A stretch of DNA of 64,000 nucleotides, from assembly GCF_047729875.1 (NCBI RefSeq), contig NZ_CP159826.1, positions 620,001-684,000 of the forward strand, read 5' to 3'. The notes below the pieces were generated by a model. It saw nothing but the letters and a program-made list of their open reading frames with translations. It made no database searches and was not told the DNA's origin. The position numbers were made by a program, and so were the translations under genes. This stretch comes from Marimicrobium sp913061115. Its GTDB lineage: Bacteria > Pseudomonadota > Gammaproteobacteria > Pseudomonadales > Halieaceae. Positions 54,303 to 63,692 of the stretch are shown in pieces; position 1 is the stretch's first letter, and every line of letters starts with the position of its first letter.

Positions 54303-55133
54303 ATGGACCTCATAGTTTTTGATCTGGATGGCACCTTGTTAAATAAGAAATCGCAGGTGTCCGAGCATACACGCGATACTCTGCGGCAGCTACGCGAGCG
54401 CGATATTGCTTATACGGTTGCCACCGGGCGCACATTACAGTCTGCGCGGAATTTGTTGGATGGCCAGGGCTTCACACTGCCGCATATTTATAAAAATGGG
54501 GTGCTGATCTGGCGCCCCGAAAGTGATCTTTACAGTCACAGTAACTTGTTAACGCGTTCTGAAATTGGAACTATTTTAGAGGCCTTTCTAGCCGTCGCGG
54601 TAACGCCTTTTATTTTTACGGTAGAGCCGAGTAATCGCCACGTCGTGTATCATCTGCCAATGCAGAACGATACAGAGCGACGGCTCGCCAAGATCTTCAG
54701 TCAAGACCGAGGTATAGAAATCCTTCCAGTCACTGAAATGCCCTCTGGCGCCGAAATAACCAACATCAGCGCATTGGGCGCCCGCGAGGCAATTGAGTCT
54801 GTCGCTGATCTGGTTCAAACTCAAGAGCACTTGATGGCCTATGCCGGCACTGCAATTGAAGGCGAGAGCCTTTACTGGATAGATATTCATCACAGTGCTG
54901 CCAGCAAGGGAGGGGCGGTTTCTAAGCTGAAGCAGGATCTTGGTGTTAGTCGGGTAATTTGTTTTGGCGATAGCGACAATGATCTCAGTATGTTCGCGAT
55001 GGCAGATGAGAGTTATGCGCCGAGTAATGCAAAAGATGAGGTCCGGGCCGTCGCCACGGCGGTTATCGGGCACCACAATGAAGATGGCATCTCACGGTTT
55101 TTGCGCGAACGTTTCGATTTGGCAATGCATTAA
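54303..55133 (+). CDS. HAD-superfamily Cof-type phosphatase
   Basis: 276-residue Cof/YbhA-type hydrolase. Catalytic motif I is VFDLDGTLLNKKSQVS, motif III/IV is CFGDSDNDLSMFAMAD, and the C2B cap lies between (about 80-190). Such enzymes dephosphorylate sugar phosphates, PLP or FMN; the substrate is not readable. The ATG at 54303 places DLDGT at the N terminus as expected; the open frame upstream is unlike the family. Confidence 0.9.
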   Translation: MDLIVFDLDGTLLNKKSQVSEHTRDTLRQLRERDIAYTVATGRTLQSARNLLDGQGFTLPHIYKNGVLIWRPESDLYSHSNLLTRSEIGTILEAFLAVAVTPFIFTVEPSNRHVVYHLPMQNDTERRLAKIFSQDRGIEILPVTEMPSGAEITNISALGAREAIESVADLVQTQEHLMAYAGTAIEGESLYWIDIHHSAASKGGAVSKLKQDLGVSRVICFGDSDNDLSMFAMADESYAPSNAKDEVRAVATAVIGHHNEDGISRFLRERFDLAMH

Positions 55134-55196
55134 TGAGACTCAATAAGTCCATGGCATGGAGTAGATGCTTGTTATGACTCAGGATAACCTTCATTA

Positions 55197-55865
55197 ATGC
55201 GATTGCTGCTCATAGCGCTTGCCCCGTTGTTTCTCTGTGCCTGTGGTGGTTATGAGTTAAAAAATCTGGCCAAGTCGGATATCGACCTCGTCACAGACCA
55301 ATTCATCATCAAAACACGAGAAGACGTTAGTGAATTGGCGGTTATGTTGTACAAGCGCAACCCTGAACAGTTAGCTAAAAACCCTGGCATGACCATTGAA
55401 GGCCGCCTCGCCCAGCTCAAAGTCCGTCGATACAAGTTGCAGTTTCTGGAGCTGGAATATAACCAGGGCATCGATGCCATGAATCTGGCCTTTAATCCTT
55501 CTTTTACCGGCGATCGCGTCTTTGCTCTGACCGTCGGCCTGGGAAGTATGTTGCGGCAGGCTTATGCCTACCAGCCTGAGATGTTTCTGCCTGATCAACT
55601 TGACGCACAAGTATTGTTAACCAGTGCCCAGAACGTAGAGATGTTGGTGTGGAAACTAAAAAATGCTCGCAAGCCTAATGGCGAACACTACATAATTACT
55701 TATGAGAAATGGGGCGTGGTAGACAACCTAAGCTTTGAGCGTCTGTTCGGTGAGATCATTGTGCTGCAGGAGATGATGGCAGGTATCGTCGGTGATTCAG
55801 ATAACCGCACAGTGACCGGTGCCGTGTACGCAGTGTCGAAGGTTTTTATCCCGCTCCCAATTTAG
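55197..55865 (+). CDS. lipoprotein of unknown function
   Basis: 222-residue predicted lipoprotein: a short signal sequence with lipobox LCAC at residues 13-16. The mature domain contains TREDVSELAVMLYKRNPEQLAKNP and GDRVFALTVGLGSMLRQAY, then VSKVFIPLPI at the end. I do not recognise a named domain; similar lipoproteins occur in gammaproteobacteria. It starts 63 bp after the HAD gene on the same strand and converges on pqiC. Confidence 0.72.
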   Translation: MRLLLIALAPLFLCACGGYELKNLAKSDIDLVTDQFIIKTREDVSELAVMLYKRNPEQLAKNPGMTIEGRLAQLKVRRYKLQFLELEYNQGIDAMNLAFNPSFTGDRVFALTVGLGSMLRQAYAYQPEMFLPDQLDAQVLLTSAQNVEMLVWKLKNARKPNGEHYIITYEKWGVVDNLSFERLFGEIIVLQEMMAGIVGDSDNRTVTGAVYAVSKVFIPLPI

Positions 55866-55875
55866 GCTTTGATTT

Positions 55876-56439
55876 TTATTTGGGTGGTGGCGGGACTAGT
55901 GACGCGGCTATCTTCTTTGCCAATTCTTCTAGCAGCGCTGTCTCAGCGTCGACCATGGCACTATACCCGTCTGCCCTCAAAGCGCGTGATTTCGAGAAGC
56001 GATTGAGATCGACCACCTCGTCGTTACGAACCAGCCACCAGTAGGCCACAATTTGCGCCCTACCATCGAGTGTTCCGTCGAGCTTATCGATACGGATATT
56101 AACCACGGTAGCATCTTTACTGAGGTTTGCCGGCATCAGTTCCTGGCCATTGGCTTTTGCAATGTCTGCGGTAAGGAGAGAGCGCACGCCATCATAGATG
56201 GGCTCGGCCCAGAGATGGTTGACTGCTGGGCGGATTTGGCTGTCAGCCATGTCTATCACTAGTCCGAGCTGGTTTAGGTAGGGCGCAATTTCTATTGTAC
56301 CCAGGGCAAAGTCTACAGATGGACTGAGCTTGCTAGACGGTAAATCTTGATTTGACCGCAATAGGTAATAGCTAGGCTCAACAGCCTGGCTTGCACAGCC
56401 GGACAACAGCACCAACAATAATAAACTCGCGACTTTCAT
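55876..56439 (-). CDS. pqiC: PqiC-family outer-membrane lipoprotein
   Basis: 187 residues with lipobox LLSGCAS and a mature ABC-type-transport-auxiliary (PF03886) domain: SVDFALGTIEIAPYLNQLGLVIDMADSQIRPAVNHLWAEPI. Partner of PqiA and PqiB in a trans-envelope lipid pathway; anchored in the outer membrane facing the periplasm. Its start overlaps the pqiB stop by 4 nt. Last gene of the operon. Confidence 0.9.
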   Translation of the reverse strand: MKVASLLLLVLLSGCASQAVEPSYYLLRSNQDLPSSKLSPSVDFALGTIEIAPYLNQLGLVIDMADSQIRPAVNHLWAEPIYDGVRSLLTADIAKANGQELMPANLSKDATVVNIRIDKLDGTLDGRAQIVAYWWLVRNDEVVDLNRFSKSRALRADGYSAMVDAETALLEELAKKIAASLVPPPPK

Positions 56440-58043
56440 TGTTCGCTTACCTCTGGAATAGGATCGACCTCTGGACTGGAGGGGAATATTACAGCGCTGG
56501 GCTGCCTCGATAATTTACCTGTTAAGGATTCCAAGTTGGCCAAAGTACGGCTCAGCGACAGCAGGCTCGAATTAAGGGTTTGAGAGGCATCCGAGTTCGG
56601 AGATAGACTGTTTATTAGGTCTCTGAGTTCCTGCACTGTTTGGTCTAGATGCGTCGGCAGTTGCTGCGTGCTCTGATTATCTAAAATGGACTCCAGGCTT
56701 TCTAGGTTCTGGTTGAGACTCGCTACAGTGTCTGCTAATGGGAGCGCATCGATGGTGTTCAGGATGGACGTCACTTTTTCCTCGATTTGCGCCAGTCCGG
56801 TCTCAATAGTTGGAATGGTGGTGTATTGCATGAAGGTTCCGAGCGTGGCTTTTTCAGCAGTAGGGTAGTAATCAAGATTAATATATTGTGCTCCTGTGAG
56901 TAGGTTACCCCTTTCCATGGACCCCCGGAGCCCATTTCCCACCCCTAATCTGATGGTTTCCTCGACGACTACGAGCGAAGCCTCGGTATCAGATAGTTCC
57001 ATACGGCCGGGCTCGACATACACTAAAACGGGTATAGGAGCGCCTTCGCCTTCCTGTCCCGCTTCAATTTGCTCCAACTGGCCTTCTTTAAATAGCACCC
57101 GTACGACGTTGCCTACCCTAATGCCACGGTATTCAACCGGCGCTCCGGGGCTTAGCCCTTTGACAGAGTGGGTAAAAGAAACTACGTAGTAGGCTCCATA
57201 ACGGAAAGGGTTTTCCAGTATGTCCTTGTAAGACTTGTATAACTCGAATGTAGAATTTTTCGTTACTTTACTGCCATCTTTGATGCCCGTCGGCACACCG
57301 AAGGTCACGCCGCCGAATAATATAGTGTCTATCGAACCGGTTTGAACCTTGAAGCCAGTCGCGCCTGTGCTCACGGATATGCCACTAACATCCCAGAAGC
57401 GGACACTGCTATTCACCAGTTCATGGTACGGGGCATCGATGAATATCTGATAGTGTACGAGCTTATCGTCGGGATTGAATGTCATGGTTTCAACCCGTCC
57501 AACCTTATAACCTTTGTAGAGTACTGTATCGCCAGCGGTAACAGAAGATGCGTGATTGCTGGTCAGTTTCAGCCGCAGCCCGGGTGCATCTGCAGGGGTT
57601 AGCGGAGGCTGGTCCAATCCCACAAATTTTCTTTCTTCCGTTTTGCTCGAGCCAGGTGCCAGCTCGATATAGGCGCCAGACAGAAGCGTATTTAGGCCGG
57701 TGATGTTACCCAGCCCTACCCGGGCAGTGACAACCCAAAATCCAGTGTCTTTGATGAGTAGCGGCACTGCTTGGCGGTTCATTTTAACTTTAGCGATAAC
57801 GCCATCGAGATGGTCGTTCAGGCGCACCTCATTGACCAGACCCATATCGACGCTGCGATACTTTATCTTGGTTTTTCCTTCCTCCAAACCGTCGGCCGTT
57901 TTGAAGGCAATCTCGATGTTCGGGCCTTGGGTCATCCAGTTGTGTAAAACCATATAGGCACCCAGTACAAGCGCGAGCAAAGGAATAAACCAGATGCCGG
58001 AAATTTTGCGACTCTTGCTGACTTTAGCGTGTTCAGTTGGCAC
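56436..58043 (-). CDS. pqiB: PqiB, MCE-domain lipid-transport protein
   Basis: 535-residue inner-membrane-anchored MCE protein. One N-terminal helix (ISGIWFIPLLALVLGAYMVLHN) is followed by three MCE domains (about 40-130, 155-250 and 285-390; for example GLEEGKTKIKYRSVDMGLV, ASSVTAGDTVLYKGYKVGRV and GLSPGAPVEYRGIRVGNVV). The C-terminal region is helical with repeated leucines, as in the PqiB needle. It is expected to form a hexameric channel through which lipids cross the periplasm. Confidence 0.93.
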   Translation of the reverse strand: MPTEHAKVSKSRKISGIWFIPLLALVLGAYMVLHNWMTQGPNIEIAFKTADGLEEGKTKIKYRSVDMGLVNEVRLNDHLDGVIAKVKMNRQAVPLLIKDTGFWVVTARVGLGNITGLNTLLSGAYIELAPGSSKTEERKFVGLDQPPLTPADAPGLRLKLTSNHASSVTAGDTVLYKGYKVGRVETMTFNPDDKLVHYQIFIDAPYHELVNSSVRFWDVSGISVSTGATGFKVQTGSIDTILFGGVTFGVPTGIKDGSKVTKNSTFELYKSYKDILENPFRYGAYYVVSFTHSVKGLSPGAPVEYRGIRVGNVVRVLFKEGQLEQIEAGQEGEGAPIPVLVYVEPGRMELSDTEASLVVVEETIRLGVGNGLRGSMERGNLLTGAQYINLDYYPTAEKATLGTFMQYTTIPTIETGLAQIEEKVTSILNTIDALPLADTVASLNQNLESLESILDNQSTQQLPTHLDQTVQELRDLINSLSPNSDASQTLNSSLLSLSRTLANLESLTGKLSRQPSAVIFPSSPEVDPIPEVSEQ

Positions 58044-58659
58044 TATTTTTTTCTTCCATATTGTCCCAAATGAGACGGGAATCGAAGTTTTCGGCCGCGA
58101 TCATAGTAATGATAACGACGCCGGCGAATAACAGGGCTGCGATACCGGGCTTAATTGTCAGTATTCCACCAAGCTGCACGAGCGCAACCAGTATGGTCAC
58201 CACGAAGATATCGACCATGGACCACTTTCCCACAAACTCTGTTATACGGTAGAGGGTTGAGCGCTTTCGCAGGTCTAGGGACGACTGCTGTTGCACAGAC
58301 CAGACAAGGTAAAACATGGCCATTAATTTCGCTGACGGAACCATCACGCTGAAGATAAAAATGACCAGCGCGACCGGCGCCGAACCCAAGTTAATCAGTA
58401 GCACTACGCCCCCCATTATTGTGGTGCCTTCGGCAGAGCTGAGGGAATCAGTATACATAACGGGGTAGAGATTGGCTGGGATATAAAGCAGGCAAGCGGT
58501 GATGAGCAGTGCCAGAGTGCGCTGGATGCTGTCGTTCTTCCGCAGATGCATTGCGGAACCGCAGCGAGGGCAATGATGCACGTCTGCAGGGGCCAATTTT
58601 AGGCACATATGACACGCTGCGAGGTTGCTTTGTGCTGCTGTTGCAGGCAAAGCACTCAC
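58033..58659 (-). CDS. pqiA: PqiA-type inner-membrane protein, second copy
   Basis: 208-residue protein with a rubredoxin-like zinc ribbon (CHMCLKL and CPRCGSA) followed by four membrane helices. The hallmark GKWSMVDIFVVTILVALVQLG is the C-terminal PqiA motif. Full-length PqiA/YebS is about 420 residues with two such halves; here each half is encoded separately. Its end overlaps the pqiB start by 11 nt, and its start overlaps the preceding half by 4 nt. Confidence 0.9.
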   Translation of the reverse strand: MSALPATAAQSNLAACHMCLKLAPADVHHCPRCGSAMHLRKNDSIQRTLALLITACLLYIPANLYPVMYTDSLSSAEGTTIMGGVVLLINLGSAPVALVIFIFSVMVPSAKLMAMFYLVWSVQQQSSLDLRKRSTLYRITEFVGKWSMVDIFVVTILVALVQLGGILTIKPGIAALLFAGVVIITMIAAENFDSRLIWDNMEEKNSAN

Positions 58660-59264
58660 TGCGCTTTTAGCGCTTCAATGCGCTCCCAGCACTGGTAACG
58701 GTCGAGGCTGGACACTGCTAGCGTAAAGCAGACGGTAAATGCGGCATAAGCCCAGAAGGAAATACCAATCACTACGGTCGCCATCGCGGCAATTTTCACC
58801 AGGGCGACAATGACGGCAATGATAAACACTTCTACCATGGACCACTGCTGGCCTAAAAAAATGCCTTTCGCTAGCGGCACTAACCATGAATGATAACGGC
58901 CTTGGTTGATGAGAATGCACAGCGCTGCCATCATCGCCAGCACGGTCGCTGGGATAACGATAATAAATGCGGCGACGAGTGCGCCAACTTCTGGCATGCC
59001 GTAAGACCATAGCGCGGCGGGAGTCTGCAACAGCGTGATGTTACTTTCTACGCCACTTCTGGACAGAGAAAGAAAGGAGTAGCTGCTGGCGAAAACGAGA
59101 AACATCAGGCCGGCGCTAGAGTAGGCAAGTACACGGTGGTTGGCGTCATCGTAGCATCGGGTCAAAAAACATCCACAGCGCGGGCAGGATGCGCTTTCGC
59201 CGTGTTTCGTAGCCGCTACGCTCACCAGCAGGTCACAGCTTTGACAGGCAATGTCGCTCCCCAT
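58656..59264 (-). CDS. pqiA: PqiA-type inner-membrane protein, first copy
   Basis: 202 residues, a second PqiA half-protein. Zinc ribbon ACQSCDLLVS and CPRCGCFLTRC, four membrane helices, and QQWSMVEVFIIAVIVALVKI, equivalent to the conserved loop-helix motif of the partner half. It corresponds to the N-terminal half of normal PqiA. The two halves overlap by 4 nt and should be made in equal amounts. A small secreted-protein gene ends 2 bp upstream. Confidence 0.9.
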   Translation of the reverse strand: MGSDIACQSCDLLVSVAATKHGESASCPRCGCFLTRCYDDANHRVLAYSSAGLMFLVFASSYSFLSLSRSGVESNITLLQTPAALWSYGMPEVGALVAAFIIVIPATVLAMMAALCILINQGRYHSWLVPLAKGIFLGQQWSMVEVFIIAVIVALVKIAAMATVVIGISFWAYAAFTVCFTLAVSSLDRYQCWERIEALKAQ

Positions 59265-59266
59265 GA

Positions 59267-59620
59267 TTAGTGAGGGAGCCCTTCTGTAGCGTGGACATCA
59301 GGGTTGTAGCCTTTTTCCATCTCGCCAATGGTCTGCTGTAACTGCTCGGGGGACTCTGCTCTGATGCGCGCCGCCTCGGCCATGAGCTGGTCTTCGGATT
59401 CACTGTCTATACTGGGTCCTCTCACCTGTTCGGCATAGGTTTGCCCATTGGCATCGAGGCAGGGGTCAAGTCCACCACCCTCTCCGCAGACACGGACCAC
59501 ACCGCCGTCATAAGTCACCCGCTCTCCTACTACATTGCCCACAGATTGTGCTAGGGCACCTGCCATGGGCAGGCAAAGTAACAGCGTCAGAGCGGCGCTA
59601 AATCGAGGTAGTGATGTCAT
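59267..59620 (-). CDS. small secreted protein, first gene of the pqi operon
   Basis: 117-residue protein with signal peptide (LTLLLCLPMAGALAQ) and a mature part with two cysteines (RVCGEGGGLDPCLD) that could form a disulfide. The tail is acidic and charged. No family recognised. Only 2 bp separate its stop from the first pqiA half, so it is almost certainly co-transcribed, and a role at the periplasmic face of the Pqi system is possible but untested. Confidence 0.65.
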   Translation of the reverse strand: MTSLPRFSAALTLLLCLPMAGALAQSVGNVVGERVTYDGGVVRVCGEGGGLDPCLDANGQTYAEQVRGPSIDSESEDQLMAEAARIRAESPEQLQQTIGEMEKGYNPDVHATEGLPH

Positions 59621-59769
59621 AGTTGGCTTCCTGGGCTTTTAACCGGTTTTGTCGCTTTCGGGAAATAATGGCAATGCGGTCATGATATTACTCGGTCTGC
59701 AGGGACATTCAAGCCCGAGCGCTTGGCCGAAAGCGGCAGGGTATCCTAATAATGTGTTTTTCAGGGCGA

Positions 59770-61797
59770 TTATACTGGCGGCGTGTACCAGATGGGTGAG
59801 CTCCATGCGCGCTCCTGAATAACTTTCTGGTGTTCTGGCGCACAGCAGTTTTCCATACCTTGAGGAATGCTCCCTGGATCGTCGCAGCGCACGCCGGCAT
59901 TGGCACAGATGCGCTGACTCCAGCGACAGCTGGGATTTTCCAACACGCGGGTATAATAAAAAGCCTGTGCAGAGGAATTAAAGTCGTTATCCTGCCACAC
60001 GCTGCAAAGTTGACTATGACCGCTGCCGTTGGGCTCGCAAGTATTGATATCTACGCTGGCATTGTTGTCCCCGCCGGCGACACCGAGTACTTTCTCGTGC
60101 AGTTCGCCATTCTCATGCCAGCCTTTAACGAGCTGGATGCGTTGCAGCGGACTGCCTGGGTATTCAGGGGTGCCATTGTCCATGCTGGCAGAGACGAGAA
60201 AGCGAGGAGACGCGTTGGCGACGGCGGCAGGGGGCAGATCTCCACCCATGGGCACTCCCCCCGCATAACCTTGAGTGACCATATCATCCATCTCACAGAG
60301 ATTTTCGGGATAATTCCAGCCTCCAAAGAACCGCAGTACAGGGCGGGTCCCGCTAGTTGCATAGGCCTCTCGCCGTTGCATGGCGGCGAACAAAGCATCG
60401 CGGCTGTTCTCCTCGGCGTACAGCACCGCCAGACCTCCAGGGCCATACTCCAGTTCATCCGGCAGACCTGCGGGCATGCCATCACGAGCACCCATTCCTG
60501 CGCCCCCGTGCCCCGGATGATTTTTCTCCATAGTCAGTCCTGGCGCCGCGATATGGGTGTCGGTACTAGAAATCATGCCGAATTTGAAGCTGTTCACACC
60601 CAGTTCAGCCTGCTGCTGCAGCCCTTTCTTGAGAGCATAGCGCAGAAAATTAGTCTCAGACGGTGGTGTTGTAACCGGGATTATGTCTTCACCAAGGACG
60701 GGACTCAGAAATTCTAGGACGGCGAACTGAGTGTGCCCAGTATTTTTTCCGCCAAAACTGTCATAGCCCAACTTCTCGAAGTTGCAGTACTCGTCTTCTG
60801 ACCAAACTGGCAGGCGACTGTCACACTCCGAAGAACCCTTGTGCTGCATTACTTCAAAAAGAGTATTCCAGCGAGCCCTGCGAGCGGCTTCCTGAGCAGT
60901 GACTGGATCTGCTGGAATGTCGGCGTTGGTAATGCGAGCGGTTTCAAACATCAGTCCGCCTGATATATTGGAGTTGTGTGGTATCACCACCGCGTCACAC
61001 CCAGGCTTCCCTAAGACACATTCTTCATCTAAATAGTCCCAAAGCTGCACCTGAGAAGGTGTCTCTATCCAACTCATGGCCCGGTTAGGAACGTGCTCGT
61101 TGCGAAAAATTACATTGTGATGCAAGTTCTGCCCGGTTCCGCCACTAGCGGTCCATTCGTAACCCACGAAGCTGGTAAAGCTGCAATCGCTGCTTCGGTC
61201 ATAGGCGTCCTCGGTATCCCTTTGAATGTCCTTCCAAGTGTCAGCGGCTTGAGCAAAACAAATGTCATTATTGTCCCCGCACAGTCCCCAGCGTGTTTTG
61301 TATGCCATGCCCAAGGTGGCAAAGGTGAGGAAGGAGAGCCTTGGTATGTTTCGGTGTGCGATGCACACGGGGTGCCAGTAACCCGGTAGACCCTCGGTCG
61401 TGCACATGCGCATCTCACCCATGAATTCGGAGTGGTCTGTGACGGCAGTGAAATCTAGCGGACGATCGAGCTGTATGGTGCGTGTTGGTTTGTCGTTCTC
61501 GTCATAGGGCTGGATGCCCATTGGGTGACCTTGCGCAAATCGGTAAGCATCAGCCGGTGTGTTGCGTGTGTCCTGGCTGCTGGCATCAAAAGACCAAGAA
61601 GTGTGCACGTGCATATCGCCAAAATGTGGCCGCCGCTCGGCGGTGTAACTGGCGCACGGCTCGCGCTCTTCTGTTCGCGAGAACGGAGGGGGCGATGCGC
61701 TAATTTCTGCGACCTCGATTGGACGTGGTGCTTCTGCCAAAGCGGATGTCGAAAGGCTTAAGATTGCTGTGAGCTGCAGAGTTTTACGCAGAGGCAT
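59770..61797 (-). CDS. DUF3604 secreted protein (PHP-like metallo-hydrolase fold)
   Basis: 675-residue protein with signal peptide (LQLTAILSLSTSALA) and the DUF3604 family pattern: HFGDMHVHTSWSFDA, DFTAVTDHSEFMGE, VVIPHNSNISGGLMF and GMISSTDTHIAAPGL. The HxH and TDH/DTH motifs resemble PHP-type metal sites. The family is abundant in marine and sphingomonad genomes; activity unknown. The C terminus has many cysteines, with seven in the last 90 residues. It is followed on the same strand by no gene for about 150 bp. Confidence 0.85.
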   Translation of the reverse strand: MPLRKTLQLTAILSLSTSALAEAPRPIEVAEISASPPPFSRTEEREPCASYTAERRPHFGDMHVHTSWSFDASSQDTRNTPADAYRFAQGHPMGIQPYDENDKPTRTIQLDRPLDFTAVTDHSEFMGEMRMCTTEGLPGYWHPVCIAHRNIPRLSFLTFATLGMAYKTRWGLCGDNNDICFAQAADTWKDIQRDTEDAYDRSSDCSFTSFVGYEWTASGGTGQNLHHNVIFRNEHVPNRAMSWIETPSQVQLWDYLDEECVLGKPGCDAVVIPHNSNISGGLMFETARITNADIPADPVTAQEAARRARWNTLFEVMQHKGSSECDSRLPVWSEDEYCNFEKLGYDSFGGKNTGHTQFAVLEFLSPVLGEDIIPVTTPPSETNFLRYALKKGLQQQAELGVNSFKFGMISSTDTHIAAPGLTMEKNHPGHGGAGMGARDGMPAGLPDELEYGPGGLAVLYAEENSRDALFAAMQRREAYATSGTRPVLRFFGGWNYPENLCEMDDMVTQGYAGGVPMGGDLPPAAVANASPRFLVSASMDNGTPEYPGSPLQRIQLVKGWHENGELHEKVLGVAGGDNNASVDINTCEPNGSGHSQLCSVWQDNDFNSSAQAFYYTRVLENPSCRWSQRICANAGVRCDDPGSIPQGMENCCAPEHQKVIQERAWSSPIWYTPPV

Positions 61798-61857
61798 TTA
61801 TTGATTCCTAAGGTAGTTTTGGTGAAAATGGCGCTCGTGCTGGATTCGCGGACATAA

Positions 61858-63036
61858 TCATACGTCCGTCAACCCTTGTTTTCGCAACCATGCCGTGCAG
61901 GTTTGTTCTGCTTGTCGCAGCTGTTCATGTTGACCGAGGTAGTAATGAGTAGCGCCAATAATCTCAACAAATTCCTTGTTGTTGTTAGCCACTGCATCAA
62001 ACAGTCTTTTTGCGTGACTTGGTGTGCAGGCGTCATCGGCGGCGTTGTTAATGACCAGTGTCGGTAGGCTCATGCTAGCAGCATCATCAACACCATTGGC
62101 ATTGGACTCATCATAACTCCATTGTGACAACCAGCTGCGCAATGTGGTGAAACGGGCGAGTCCGATTGGACTGTTGTTCACGACTTTTGGATCACCGAGA
62201 AAACAGGTGTTAGGCCTCCGCTCGTTAGGGTCGATACTGTTGTCTAGCCATACCGGTGCTGCCATTGTGCCGTGAACGGTAAACGCAAATTCTTCATTGG
62301 ATTTGCCCTGTGCTCGTAATGCTTCCAACTTCGCTTTAACCCAGGCTGTAATACGTCGATTTCGGGCGATTTGGGCGGCCTGATAACGCTTTTGAAATTC
62401 GACACTATAGGGTGGCTGATTGGGGTTGTCCGGATTGTATAGGTCGAGCTCAGGGTCACGGATATCGGGGTTGGTTTCATCCAGAATGGAGGCGTCCATC
62501 CATTCGGTCAATGTCAGCGCACGGCTGACATGTGCGGCCAGTAGCATCATGCCGTCCGCAGGAATTAGATTTTCCTCCTGTAAATTCGGCGGATCCCCCG
62601 CTGGCGTAGAGACCACTGTGGCGTGCTCGGCCTGGCGCTGATAAAACAAGGCAAGCGAGCCGCCTCCACTCCATCCACCAAGAATGACTTTTTCGTAGCC
62701 CAGCCGCTCCTTTGCATCCCTGATGCACTCGCCCATATCCAACGCCACTTTCTCCATGATGAGTGCGGTGTCGTTATTGGGGTAGCGGCTTTGACAATAG
62801 ATAACATGATGTCCGGCTTTGGCAAGTGCCATCGGCAGCGGTAGATACTCACCGCCGCCAATCGGATGCATAAAAATGATGACGGTTTTTGATTGCGACG
62901 CCGCTGGTCGCATTAGGTGGGAGCGCAACACAACATGGTCAACGCCTCCGTAGACGTCCTTGAAGCCGGCAGATTTTTCCTGAAAGAGCATCAGGTATGC
63001 TGTTCTTTCGATACCCTTATCAGTATCTACAAACAT
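61858..63036 (-). CDS. alpha/beta hydrolase
   Basis: 392-residue alpha/beta-hydrolase. The oxyanion region is IFMHPIGGGEYLPL, and the nucleophile elbow is GGWSGGGSLALF with the serine at about residue 144. The acid-bearing segment is LVINNAADDACTP and the histidine is in GATHYYLGQ. The start overlaps the VOC stop as TGATG, suggesting coupling; an internal ATG at 62991 is an alternative. Substrate unknown; position beside a VOC enzyme suggests catabolism of a small ester or lactone. Confidence 0.85.
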   Translation of the reverse strand: MFVDTDKGIERTAYLMLFQEKSAGFKDVYGGVDHVVLRSHLMRPAASQSKTVIIFMHPIGGGEYLPLPMALAKAGHHVIYCQSRYPNNDTALIMEKVALDMGECIRDAKERLGYEKVILGGWSGGGSLALFYQRQAEHATVVSTPAGDPPNLQEENLIPADGMMLLAAHVSRALTLTEWMDASILDETNPDIRDPELDLYNPDNPNQPPYSVEFQKRYQAAQIARNRRITAWVKAKLEALRAQGKSNEEFAFTVHGTMAAPVWLDNSIDPNERRPNTCFLGDPKVVNNSPIGLARFTTLRSWLSQWSYDESNANGVDDAASMSLPTLVINNAADDACTPSHAKRLFDAVANNNKEFVEIIGATHYYLGQHEQLRQAEQTCTAWLRKQGLTDV

Positions 63037-63674
63037 CAGGTTTTCTTCGAAGGCGATTTTTGCGTGTCGGAGTGCGGAGCGAGCAGTGCGCTGCAGCGCG
63101 AATCAATAGCATCGGCGCCAAAAATTTCGATTTTCTTCGCCCGTGTGCGCGCGCTCCATTCTGCAATTTGTTGCCTTGCATTGCTTTTTTCTTCTAAGAG
63201 TACGGCATCGTGCTTGGCGGTTTTGTGAGTAATCTCCAAGGCATAGCCGTTCGGGTCAAAGAAGTACACGGATTCAACAAACTCGTGATCGATAGGGCCA
63301 AAAATAAAATCTCCGGCAGCACTAATCTTATCTTTCCAGGCCAGCATTGACTCGATATTTTCTGTTTCGAATGCGATGTGGATATCAAAGCTATCCTTGA
63401 TTTCAAACTGCTCTGGTTTGGCGTGACCCGGTTCATCAAAAAAAGCGATGTAATTGCCATCGCCAAGCTCGAGGAAAAGGTGCAAAAACGGGCGTTGTTT
63501 TTCAGTGCCGGGTGAGTTTTCAAGAGACAGTGCCGCCGCCAGTGGTAGGCCTAGGACATCTTCATAAAACCATCGCGTTTGTTCGGCATCGCGGCAGCGC
63601 AAGGCTAGATGGTGAATATTCCCCAGTGGTCTAAGCACAGCTGTCTTGTCGGTTACCGTCGAGGATTTTTGCAT
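63036..63674 (-). CDS. VOC-family protein (glyoxalase/extradiol dioxygenase-like)
   Basis: 212 residues with one VOC domain. IHHLALRCRDAEQTRWFYEDVLGLPLAAALS begins the domain with a metal-ligand histidine, DIHIAFETEN provides a second, and YFFDPNGYALEITHKT holds the final glutamate. A helical C-terminal extension of about 60 residues follows. Related proteins act as lyases or dioxygenases, and the linked hydrolase would suit processing of a ring or glutathione product. The ATG at 63674 is preferred to an in-frame TTG at 63692. Confidence 0.83.
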   Translation of the reverse strand: MQKSSTVTDKTAVLRPLGNIHHLALRCRDAEQTRWFYEDVLGLPLAAALSLENSPGTEKQRPFLHLFLELGDGNYIAFFDEPGHAKPEQFEIKDSFDIHIAFETENIESMLAWKDKISAAGDFIFGPIDHEFVESVYFFDPNGYALEITHKTAKHDAVLLEEKSNARQQIAEWSARTRAKKIEIFGADAIDSRCSALLAPHSDTQKSPSKKT

Positions 63675-63692
63675 TAGTCTAGTCTTCTTCAA

